Positions 27,458 through 36,606 of a DNA stretch of 64,000 bases are shown here, piece by piece. The notes beneath the pieces are model-generated. The model did no database searches and had not been told where the DNA came from. It worked only from the letters and a program-made list of their open reading frames with translations. The DNA comes from Streptomyces silvae (GTDB lineage Bacteria; Actinomycetota; Actinomycetes; Streptomycetales; Streptomycetaceae), in contig NZ_JAERUC010000145.1 in the NCBI RefSeq assembly GCF_016745505.1, positions 1 through 64,000 of the forward strand, in the 5' to 3' direction. How positions within the stretch are numbered: the stretch's first letter is position 1; each line of letters starts with the position of its first letter. Made by a program: the position numbers and the translations under genes.

Positions 27458-29737
27458 GTGAACGACGGGCGATGGCGCAAGGCGGGGGGAACCCTCATAC
27501 GCGTGATCTCGGTGTGGGCCGTCTCCACGCTCACCATGCTGGCGCTGGCGGGGATCCTCCCCGACTTCCAGCTCCAGGCCGACGACGGCGACACCGTCAC
27601 CAGGACCGCCTTCACCGCGGCCTGGGGCGCGGGCGCCTTCGGCCTGCTGTCCGCCCTGGTGTGGCCGGTGCTCGTCAGAGCCCTGCTCATCGTGCCCGCC
27701 CTGGTGCTGGGCGCCCTCGTCTTCTTCCTCAACGGCTCGCTGCTGCTCATCGCCCTGCGGCTCATCCCGGACGGGCGCGGGGACGCCAACCCGGAGACCG
27801 CCGTCGTCGTGGCGGCCGTCATGTCGGCTGTTGCCTCCGCGACCTCCACGGCACTCGCGGTCCGCGACGACGACGCGTACCGGCGAAGACTCTCCCGCCT
27901 CGCCGACCGGCGCCGCAGACGCAGCGGCACGCCGCAGACCGCCGACCGGGGCCGCAACGGCCCGCCCGGGATCGTGTTCCTCCAGCTCGACGGCGTGGGC
28001 CACGACGTGCTCGCACAGGCGGCGGCGGACGGCCTCATGCCGACCGTGGCCGGCCTGCTCGCCGACGAGGCGGGCCACCGGCTCACCCCGTGGACCACGG
28101 ACTGGTCCAGCCAGACCGGCGCCAGCCAGCTCGGCATCCTGCACGGCAGCAACCACGACGTCCCGGCCTTCCGCTGGTTCGAGAAGGAGACCGGCACCGT
28201 CATGGTCTCCAGCAGACCGGCGAGCGCCCTCGAACTCCAGCGCAGAGCCATCGCCCGCACCCATGACGGCGGCCTCCTCACCGTCGACGGAGCGAGCCGG
28301 GGCAACCTCTTCAGCGGCGGCGCCGACCAGCTCGCCCTGGTCCTGTCGATGGCCGCGCGACGCGGCAAGGGGCGCCGCTCGCGCGCCGGCTACTTCGCCT
28401 ACTTCTCCGACCCGGCCAACGCGGTCCGTACGGCCCTGTCCTTCGTCGCCGAGGTGGGCCGCGAGATGGGCCAGTCCGTCCGGGCCCGGGTGCGGAAGGA
28501 ATCGCCCCGGGTCAAGCGCGGCGGGCTGTACCCCTTCATCCGGGCCTTCGCGACCGTCGTCGAACGCGATGTGGTGGTCTCCGCGGTGATCGGCGACATG
28601 TTCGCGGGCCGCACCGCGGTCTACGCGGACCTGGTCGCCTACGACGAGGTCGCCCACCACTCCGGGCCGCACAGCAGGGACGCCGAGAAGGTCCTGACAC
28701 GGCTCGACCGCTCGCTGGGCCTCATCCTGAAGGTCGCCGACCACACCCCGCGCGCCTACCGGATCGTGCTGCTCTCCGACCACGGGCAGAGCCCGGGGGA
28801 GACCTTCGCGGGGCGGTACGGCCTCACGCTCAAGGACCTCGTACGGGCGGGCTGCGGGCTGCCCGTACCCCGCCGGGCACAGCGCACCCGCAGCGCCTCG
28901 GAGGCCCGCGACGCCGTGCGCATCGCGCTGCACAGGCCCGTCGTCGGGGTGTCGGAGGCCGAGCACCCCGCCAAGCCCTCCGACCCGGTGGTGCTCGCGT
29001 CCGGGAACCTCGGGCTGCTGTCGTTCCCGGACATCGAGGGACGCGCCACGCGCGAGCAGCTCGACCGGCGCTATCCCGCACTCCTCGGGACGCTCGCCGC
29101 GCACCCCGGCATCGGCTTCCTGCTCGTGAAGAGCCAGAAGCACGGGTCGGTCGTCCTCGGGCCTGGAGGGGCCGAGATCCCGCTGGCGGAGCTGAGGGAC
29201 GGGGAAGGGCCGATGGCCGTCTTCGGTCCGGGCGCGGCGGACGCGGTGCGCCGCACCGACTGCTTCCCGCACGTCGCGGACGTCATGGTCAACTCGATGT
29301 ACGACCCCGAAACCGGCCGCGTACACGCCTTCGAGGAGCAGATCGGCTCGCACGGCGGGCTCGGCGGCGAACAGTCACGGCCGTTCCTGCTGTGGCCGCG
29401 GACGCTGACGGACCCGCTCGACGCCATGGCCGCCGACCTGCCTCCCGGGACGTCCGAGGCCGGTCCGGCGGGGATCCCTCAGGCCGGCCCGGTGGGGGCG
29501 GAGGCCGTGCACCGGGTGCTGGCACGCTGGCTGAGGGAGCTGTCCGGACCGCAGGTGCCTCTGCAGCAGGAGGGCTTCACCGGTGCGGTGCGGGTGGACG
29601 AACCGTTCCCGGAGGGGGTGGCGGTTGCCGGGACGCCTGTCTCTGCCTCTGCCGATGTCCCCGTCCCCGCCGAGGTCGTCCCTCTGCCTGCCGATGCCCC
29701 TGACCCCGGTGACGCCGTCCCCGGAGCGCGTGGCTGA
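27458..29737 (+). CDS. Membrane protein: holin-like 4-TM domain fused to an alkaline-phosphatase-superfamily phosphodiesterase
   Basis: The 759-residue protein has four hydrophobic helices in the first 135 residues (VISVWAVSTLTMLALAGILP, WGAGAFGLLSALVWPVL, ALLIVPALVLGALVFFLNG, VVVAAVMSAVASATSTALAV), matching the actinobacterial 4-TM phage-holin family. A type-I phosphodiesterase/nucleotide-pyrophosphatase domain follows, with the metal-binding LDGVGHD, the nucleophile region SSQTGASQLGI, YDEVAHHSGPHS and LLSDHGQSPGETF. GTG 27458 lies about 9 bases after GAGGTGG and was preferred to GTG 27443. The domain probably faces the cytoplasm or cell surface and may act on lipid-linked or wall polymers. 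Confidence 0.85.
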   Translation: MNDGRWRKAGGTLIRVISVWAVSTLTMLALAGILPDFQLQADDGDTVTRTAFTAAWGAGAFGLLSALVWPVLVRALLIVPALVLGALVFFLNGSLLLIALRLIPDGRGDANPETAVVVAAVMSAVASATSTALAVRDDDAYRRRLSRLADRRRRRSGTPQTADRGRNGPPGIVFLQLDGVGHDVLAQAAADGLMPTVAGLLADEAGHRLTPWTTDWSSQTGASQLGILHGSNHDVPAFRWFEKETGTVMVSSRPASALELQRRAIARTHDGGLLTVDGASRGNLFSGGADQLALVLSMAARRGKGRRSRAGYFAYFSDPANAVRTALSFVAEVGREMGQSVRARVRKESPRVKRGGLYPFIRAFATVVERDVVVSAVIGDMFAGRTAVYADLVAYDEVAHHSGPHSRDAEKVLTRLDRSLGLILKVADHTPRAYRIVLLSDHGQSPGETFAGRYGLTLKDLVRAGCGLPVPRRAQRTRSASEARDAVRIALHRPVVGVSEAEHPAKPSDPVVLASGNLGLLSFPDIEGRATREQLDRRYPALLGTLAAHPGIGFLLVKSQKHGSVVLGPGGAEIPLAELRDGEGPMAVFGPGAADAVRRTDCFPHVADVMVNSMYDPETGRVHAFEEQIGSHGGLGGEQSRPFLLWPRTLTDPLDAMAADLPPGTSEAGPAGIPQAGPVGAEAVHRVLARWLRELSGPQVPLQQEGFTGAVRVDEPFPEGVAVAGTPVSASADVPVPAEVVPLPADAPDPGDAVPGARG

Positions 29738-29818
29738 GCGACCGGCCGGCAGCCGGATGCGCGGCGTGCGCGGTGTGCGTGGGCGGCCGTGGGCTCCGGC
29801 GTGCTCCGGCTCCGGTCG

Positions 29819-30874
29819 TCAGGCGGACTCGCGGTGCACCAGGGTCGGGTGGAAGACCACGGACGGAGCCGGACCGTCGCCCGGTTTGCCGATCTGCCTG
29901 AGGAGGAGCCGGGCCATCTCGGAGGCCATCTCCTCCACCGGCTGACGGACGGTCGTCAGCGGCGGATCGCACGCCACCGCCGCGTTGCTGTCGTCGAAAC
30001 CCACCACCGCCACGTCCGCCGGCACGTCCTTGCCCGCCCGCAGCAGCACGGGCAGCGCACCCAGCGCCATCAGGTCCGAGGCGATGAACACGGCGTCCAG
30101 ATCGGGCCGTTCCTTCAGCAGCTGGCGCATCGCCGAAGCCCCGCCCGACTGGGTGAAGTCCCCCTCGGCGGTCACCACGTCACCGACGCCGTGCTGCTCC
30201 AGCGCGTCCAGGAAGCCGGTCAGACGCACCTGCCCCGCCGGCATGTCCTGCGGGCCCGCGACCGTACCGATGCGCCGGCGTCCCAGGGCCGCCAGGTGGT
30301 CGGCCGCCATCTGGGCCCCGGCCCGCTGGTCCGCCTCGACATAGGTGAGCGGGGAGGGGCGCCGGGGGCGGCCGGCCAGCACGGCGGGCAGCCGGGTGTC
30401 GTGGATCAGCCCCGGCAGCGGGTCGTCGGCGTGCGAGGAGATCAGCACCACCCCGTCGACATGCCCCTGCCGCAGATACGACAGCAGCTGATCGCGGGAG
30501 CCCTCGTCGTCGGCGAGCATCAGCACCATCTGGATCCCGGCGGGACGCAGGACGTCCATCAGCCCGGCCACCACACGGCCGAAGTGCGGGTCGGAGAACA
30601 TCCGGCCGATGAACGGCTCGGAGACCGGGCGTCGTTCACGCTCGGACACCACCAGGGCGACCGAGTCCGTACGCCGGGTCACCAGCGAGCGCGCCGCACG
30701 GTTGGGGACGTACCCCGTGGTGGCGACCGCCTCCTCCACGACCCGGCGCAGGGCCGGGTCGACGGTGGTCGCGCCGTTGATCACACGGGACACGGTCGCC
30801 CGGGAGACGCCCGCCACCGCGGCCACGTCCTCCAAGGTGGCGGGGCGCAGGGGCGGCGATACGTCGGCAGTCAT
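29819..30874 (-). CDS. LacI-family transcriptional regulator
   Basis: The 351-residue protein has the LacI helix-turn-helix (TLEDVAAVAGVSRATVSRVING) and hinge helix (NRAARSLVTRRTD, with the minor-groove leucine), then a sugar-binding-like core. The ATG is 7 bases after the DUF305-like stop, so it may be the last gene of the DUF1996-DUF305-LacI unit. A TATAAA at 30881-30886, 6 bases before the ATG, could give an extra leaderless transcript, but its -35 is poor. It is the nearest candidate to bind the palindromes at 32591 and 32700, which have the central CpG typical of LacI operators. Confidence 0.9.
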   Translation of the reverse strand: MTADVSPPLRPATLEDVAAVAGVSRATVSRVINGATTVDPALRRVVEEAVATTGYVPNRAARSLVTRRTDSVALVVSERERRPVSEPFIGRMFSDPHFGRVVAGLMDVLRPAGIQMVLMLADDEGSRDQLLSYLRQGHVDGVVLISSHADDPLPGLIHDTRLPAVLAGRPRRPSPLTYVEADQRAGAQMAADHLAALGRRRIGTVAGPQDMPAGQVRLTGFLDALEQHGVGDVVTAEGDFTQSGGASAMRQLLKERPDLDAVFIASDLMALGALPVLLRAGKDVPADVAVVGFDDSNAAVACDPPLTTVRQPVEEMASEMARLLLRQIGKPGDGPAPSVVFHPTLVHRESA

Positions 30875-30881
30875 GCAGTCT

Positions 30882-31517
30882 TTATACCGGGTGATCCGAC
30901 GGGCACGCGAAGGGTTCCGGCACGTCAGCGGCCTTGCCCGCGCACAACGCCGCCAGGTCGGCCAGCTGTTCCCCGCGTGCGGTGACGAGTGCCCGCGCCC
31001 GGGCGGTGGCCTCCGCCCGGGTCCCCGCCGTCGTCTCGGAGCGGGAGACCTGCTCCGACTGGCGCAGATGGTCGCGGATCTGTGCGACCAGCAGGCGGTC
31101 GAAGGCGGACCCCTCGGCCGTACGGGCGTCGTCGAGGTCCGCGGCCGTGACCATGCCGGGCATGTCGTGTCCTTTGTGCAGGTCGGTGTCCGGCAGCCCC
31201 ATCCGGTCCCGCAGCTTCCGCAGCTCCGCCAGTTCGGTGGCCTGGGCGGTCCGCAGGCGCGCCGCCCAGGCCCGGAGCCGGGGGTCGGCCTTCTCCGCCG
31301 CGAGGCCGAGCAGGGTGACGGCCTGTTCGTCCATCGGGATCATCAACTGGAGCCAGGCGGCATCGGTCGGGTCCGCGACGGGGGAGGGCGCGGACGTCGT
31401 CGGCGGGAGAGCGGACGGGGAGGACGCGGTACGTGCCTCTTCCGTGGCCCCTCCCCGGGCGCACGACGTGAGGGCGGTGAGCAGGAGGAGCAGCGCTGCG
31501 GTGCGACGAGCCGGCAT
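30882..31517 (-). CDS. DUF305-like lipoprotein with lost histidine pairs
   Basis: The 211-residue protein has a lipoprotein signal (RRTAALLLLLTALTSC, lipobox LTSC). The mature part follows the DUF305 four-helix plan: LQLMIPMDEQAVTLLGLAAEKA, LRAWAARLRTAQATELAELRKLRDRMG, the HKGHDMPGM loop, and FDRLLVAQIRDHLRQSEQV. In typical DUF305 proteins the first and third helices carry HH metal pairs (MIPHHxxAI). Here they read MD and DH, while the M/H-rich loop remains. It may still bind copper through the loop. ATG 31517 follows AAGGA. The stop is TAA, uncommon in this window. Confidence 0.8.
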   Translation of the reverse strand: MPARRTAALLLLLTALTSCARGGATEEARTASSPSALPPTTSAPSPVADPTDAAWLQLMIPMDEQAVTLLGLAAEKADPRLRAWAARLRTAQATELAELRKLRDRMGLPDTDLHKGHDMPGMVTAADLDDARTAEGSAFDRLLVAQIRDHLRQSEQVSRSETTAGTRAEATARARALVTARGEQLADLAALCAGKAADVPEPFACPSDHPV

Positions 31518-31600
31518 CGGCGGGTGGTCCTTGCGCGAGGGCGCCTGCCCGGGGCACACGGCTCCGGACAGGCACCGGTGGACAGGGAAGTGACGATCGA

Positions 31601-32536
31601 TCAGGGAGTGCCGTCGGCGCCGCACTTGATGATGGCGTTGATGCAGTCCCGCACCCGCTGTGCCATCTCCGCCTCGGGCCACACGTTGAAGAAGTCACCG
31701 TGCATCGTGTAGCCGCGCCCGGAGGCCAGCCGGAAGCGGGCCGGGTCCCCGTTGACCGGGTAGCGCAGGACCTGCCGCAGCTTGGGCACCGCGACCGGAT
31801 GGGTCGACGGGCACTCGCCGCCCACCGGATAGGCCATGTGACTCTTGTGGTTGGGCGAGTCGAGGTCCGTGCCGTTCCAGCACTGGGGGAAGTCGAGGTA
31901 GCTCTCCATCATCGAGCCCGCCGGGCAGTTGACGAAGTCGTGGGACGGGTTGACCTCGCCGTGGTGGAGACACGACCAGCGCGCGATGGTGTTGTCGTCG
32001 GGGCCGGTCGCCACGGCGTTGCCCGCGACGATCCGCAGCCCGCGGGGGAACGGCTTGATCGTACGGATGACGTCGTCCCGTACGCCCTCACCGAGGTAGT
32101 AGAACGTGGTGCCGGTGGGCTCCACCTCCTTGTCGCCGTCGTACAGCGTGGGCACCCAGTACGAGGACAGGTCGGTCGTGGGTGCGCAGGTGGTGCGGCC
32201 CTTCTCCAGCGAGGCCAGGTCGGAACGGGCGTTGGTGGTGTCGTTGCCGAAGAAGCTGTGCATGTGCGAGGCGCCGGGCAGGCCGGGGAAGACGATCGGG
32301 TCGTCGGGGGCCCGGTGGGTGTAGGGGCACTCCGCGAGGAACTCGGCGACCCGCACCACGTCGGCCGCGGCCTTCGGTCCGGCCTGTGAGGTCGCGTCAC
32401 CGGCCGCGTTGCCCGCGTTGGCCTGGATGAAGGACAGCGCGAGCGCGGCGGCGGCCAGCCCCGCGATCCGGTAGCGCCACGGCGGCAGGGATCTGCGTCC
32501 GCGGTGTTCGGTCGTACGTCTGCTGAAGAAGAGCAC
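31601..32536 (-). CDS. Secreted DUF1996 protein
   Basis: The 311-residue protein has a signal sequence (WRYRIAGLAAAALALSFIQANAG) and the DUF1996 pattern: FLAECPYTHRAPDDPIVFPG, GASHMHSFFGNDTTNARS, SSYWVPTLYDGD, LDFPQCWNGTDLDSPNHKSHMAYP and a closing cysteine pair. The many conserved His, Asp and Trp residues suggest a metal- or glycan-binding extracellular protein; fungi and streptomycetes share this family but its role is not established. GTG 32536 was chosen because AGGAG lies 6 bases upstream. A near-ideal promoter and a LacI-type palindrome lie just upstream. Confidence 0.85.
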   Translation of the reverse strand: MLFFSRRTTEHRGRRSLPPWRYRIAGLAAAALALSFIQANAGNAAGDATSQAGPKAAADVVRVAEFLAECPYTHRAPDDPIVFPGLPGASHMHSFFGNDTTNARSDLASLEKGRTTCAPTTDLSSYWVPTLYDGDKEVEPTGTTFYYLGEGVRDDVIRTIKPFPRGLRIVAGNAVATGPDDNTIARWSCLHHGEVNPSHDFVNCPAGSMMESYLDFPQCWNGTDLDSPNHKSHMAYPVGGECPSTHPVAVPKLRQVLRYPVNGDPARFRLASGRGYTMHGDFFNVWPEAEMAQRVRDCINAIIKCGADGTP

Positions 32537-32590
32537 GGCACTCCTGTTCTGAGGAAGTGGGGTTCCTCTGGCCGGTCGTCCGACCAGGGT

Positions 32591-32604
32591 AGAGAGCGCT
32601 CTCT
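32591..32604. promoter_or_regulatory. LacI-type operator O1 over the DUF1996 transcription start
   Basis: AGAGAGCGCTCTCT is a perfect 14-bp palindrome with a central CpG. It begins 5 bases downstream of the leftward -10 element, so bound repressor would block initiation. Its 12-bp core GAGAGCGCTCTC recurs at 32700. Confidence 0.75.
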
Positions 32605-32609
32605 CGATG

Positions 32610-32638
32610 AACGTAGAAGTGTGATGCAGGCATGTCAA
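32610..32638 (-). promoter_or_regulatory. Promoter of the DUF1996 gene
   Basis: On the minus strand TTGACA (32633-32638) and TACGTT (32610-32615) are spaced by exactly 17 bases, close to the vegetative consensus. The predicted start falls in operator O1. Confidence 0.75.
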
Positions 32639-32687
32639 TACTCCGCGTCAGTGCCTCAATTACCTGCCATTTGCACGGAGTTACTGA

Positions 32688-34868
<2,181 letters not shown>

Positions 34869-34949
34869 AAGGTACTCACGCGCGCACGCCTTGGAATTAG
34901 CAAGGGAGTGGCCTTTTCATTCCTTGTATTGCATAGTGAGGGATCAATC

Positions 34950-34988
34950 ATGCCTCGCTATCAGCGGTCGACGCGGAGTAGCTGCTGA
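34950..34988 (+). CDS. Possible 12-residue leader ORF
   Basis: ATG with GAGGGA 6 bases upstream opens a 12-codon frame (MPRYQRSTRSSC) ending TGA in an unusually AT-rich 146-base gap between ligA and the MreB-like gene. It is basic, with one terminal cysteine. It may be a translated leader controlling the next gene or chance. Confidence 0.25.
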   Translation: MPRYQRSTRSSC

Positions 34989-35014
34989 GGCGGCAGACCC
35001 GAGGGTGAGGGCCG

Positions 35015-35860
35015 ATGCGTTCTTCGCGTGACGGACGGCGGCGTGGCCGGCCCGTCCTCCGGCAGCGGGACGCACACGCGGCTGCGGCGCACCGCCCCGG
35101 CCCCGTCAGGGGGCTGGCCATCGACCTGGGCAGCTCCGGGACCCGTGCCCGGGTCCCGGGGCGGGGCCCCGTCGCCTGTGGGCCGGCGGGATGCGAGGGC
35201 GGCGCCGGCCGGCCCGTCCGGCGCGGACGCATCGTCGACCCGGCGTCCTGCGCGGGGCTGCTGGACCATCTCGCCGACGCCGCGCTGGGCGAGCACCGCC
35301 AGGACAGCGTGATCGTGCTCAGCCACCCGGTCCTGGCCGGACGCGAACACCGCGTGCTGGCGGGTGAACTGCTCGCCGCCCTGGGGGCGTCCGGCGCCGT
35401 GGTCCTCAACAGCGCCAGCGCGGCCGCCGCGTGCGCCGGGCTGCTCGGCGGTGGCCCTGTGCTGGTCGTCGACATGGGCGCCGAGCTGACCGAGGTCGCG
35501 CTGCTGGTGGACGGCAAGGTCGCCGACGCCCGCCAGGCCGACGCGGGACTCAGCGATCTCGAACCGCGGTCGCTGGCTGCCGAACTCGCCTGGAGCGTCC
35601 TCGATATGATCACGTCCATGTGGCATGAGGACCAGCACGGCGCGGTGCGCGGGGCGTTGCGCCGTGGGCCCGTGCTCACCGGCGGCGGAGCGTTCCGCCG
35701 CGATGTCACCGACCTGATCGCGAGCTGCCTGGGTGCGCCGGTGCGCGTCGTTCCCGACCCCTCGACCGCTGTCGTACGGGGTGCCGCGCTGATCCTGGAC
35801 TCCGTCCTGGCCTCCTCCGGCGCGGGCGCGGTGTCCGTGCGCCCGGTCCGGCTGAGGTGA
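35015..35860 (+). CDS. Short actin-like (MreB-family) protein
   Basis: The 281-residue protein keeps the actin/MreB nucleotide signatures: phosphate-1 AIDLGSSGTRARV (about 34-46), phosphate-2 VVDMGAELTEVALL (about 150-163) and adenosine VLTGGGAFRRDV. It is some 60 residues shorter than normal MreB, with little sequence where subdomains IB and IIB should be. Streptomycetes have such a reduced third MreB-like protein besides MreB and Mbl. The first 30 residues are Arg/Ala-rich and may be a basic membrane tail or a start set too early. The next gene overlaps it by 4 bases. Confidence 0.8.
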   Translation: MRSSRDGRRRGRPVLRQRDAHAAAAHRPGPVRGLAIDLGSSGTRARVPGRGPVACGPAGCEGGAGRPVRRGRIVDPASCAGLLDHLADAALGEHRQDSVIVLSHPVLAGREHRVLAGELLAALGASGAVVLNSASAAAACAGLLGGGPVLVVDMGAELTEVALLVDGKVADARQADAGLSDLEPRSLAAELAWSVLDMITSMWHEDQHGAVRGALRRGPVLTGGGAFRRDVTDLIASCLGAPVRVVPDPSTAVVRGAALILDSVLASSGAGAVSVRPVRLR

Positions 35861-36570
35861 GCCCCCTCCCGGGGGCTCCCCGGGGGAACGCGCCCCCGCG
35901 GGGGACACACGGCCCACCACCGCACGACGTGCGGTACTTCCTCGCCGCGCTGCTCCTCGCGGTCCTGACACTGCTCGGCGGCACGCCCGCGGCAGCCGGA
36001 GCGACACTTCCCGCCCCGCTCCCCGGCGCCGCGCCTGCCACGGCCGGGTCTGCTGATCTCCATGTCCGCGGCGCGCCCGGGCCCACTGATTCCGATGCCC
36101 GCGCCGCGCAGGGCGCCGTCGGGTCCGCTCATCCCGATGCCGGCGCCGCGACCCGGCCCGCTCATCCCGACGACCATGCCGCGTACGGCACGGCCCGCGC
36201 CGTCCCGCCGTACTCAGCCGATCCCGATGTGCGCGCCTCCCTGCCGGAGGCGACCGTCGGGCCCGGTCCCGTCTGGTGGTCGGAGGCGGGGCGGGCCTCC
36301 GCCTTCGGCCCGGGGCAGCGGGCGGGTGCGGACCGTCCGCACGGCCCGCACCACGTTCCCCTCCTCGGCCATGGCGCCCTGCCCCCGCGCCCGCAGGGCC
36401 TTCCCCTGCCCCGGGGCACCTCGCCGGGCGGGGGCGCCGCGGCGCCCTTCGCCGTCGTACGGGCCGGGGCCGCGCTCCCCGGGGTGCGGGGTCCTCCAGG
36501 GGTGACGGCCGGTCAGCCGGTCCTTCGCCGGTCCTGCTCCACAGACCCGTCGCCCCGCCCTCCCCGCTGA
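35857..36570 (+). CDS. Proline/alanine/glycine-rich secreted or membrane protein of unknown function
   Basis: This 237-residue frame starts with GTG in the stop of the MreB-like gene (GTGA). It has one hydrophobic segment (VRYFLAALLLAVLTLLGG, about 25-45) that could be a signal peptide, followed by low-complexity Pro/Ala/Gly/His sequence with repeated HPDAGAA-like units (about 85-105). I recognise no domain. The tight overlap and the signal-like helix favour a real gene. It sits between an actin-like protein and SecDF, so a cell-envelope role is plausible only by position. Confidence 0.5.
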   Translation: MSPLPGAPRGNAPPRGTHGPPPHDVRYFLAALLLAVLTLLGGTPAAAGATLPAPLPGAAPATAGSADLHVRGAPGPTDSDARAAQGAVGSAHPDAGAATRPAHPDDHAAYGTARAVPPYSADPDVRASLPEATVGPGPVWWSEAGRASAFGPGQRAGADRPHGPHHVPLLGHGALPPRPQGLPLPRGTSPGGGAAAPFAVVRAGAALPGVRGPPGVTAGQPVLRRSCSTDPSPRPPR

Positions 36571-36606
36571 GGCCAGGGCGGACGACGCCCACCCAAGGGG
36601 ATTCCC

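Noticed and set aside
26867-29353. Minus-strand frame of more than 800 codons across the holin-phosphodiesterase gene
   Set aside because: Its translation is low-complexity and matches no family, while the plus-strand gene has clear motifs.
26939-29737. Possible prophage remnant (resolvase-like and holin-like proteins next to each other)
   Set aside because: No integrase, capsid, terminase or attachment repeats are present, and base composition equals that of the surroundings.
34961-36592. Minus-strand frame of 543 codons across the MreB-like gene
   Set aside because: Low-complexity Arg/Gly/Ala translation opposite a protein with actin-fold signatures.
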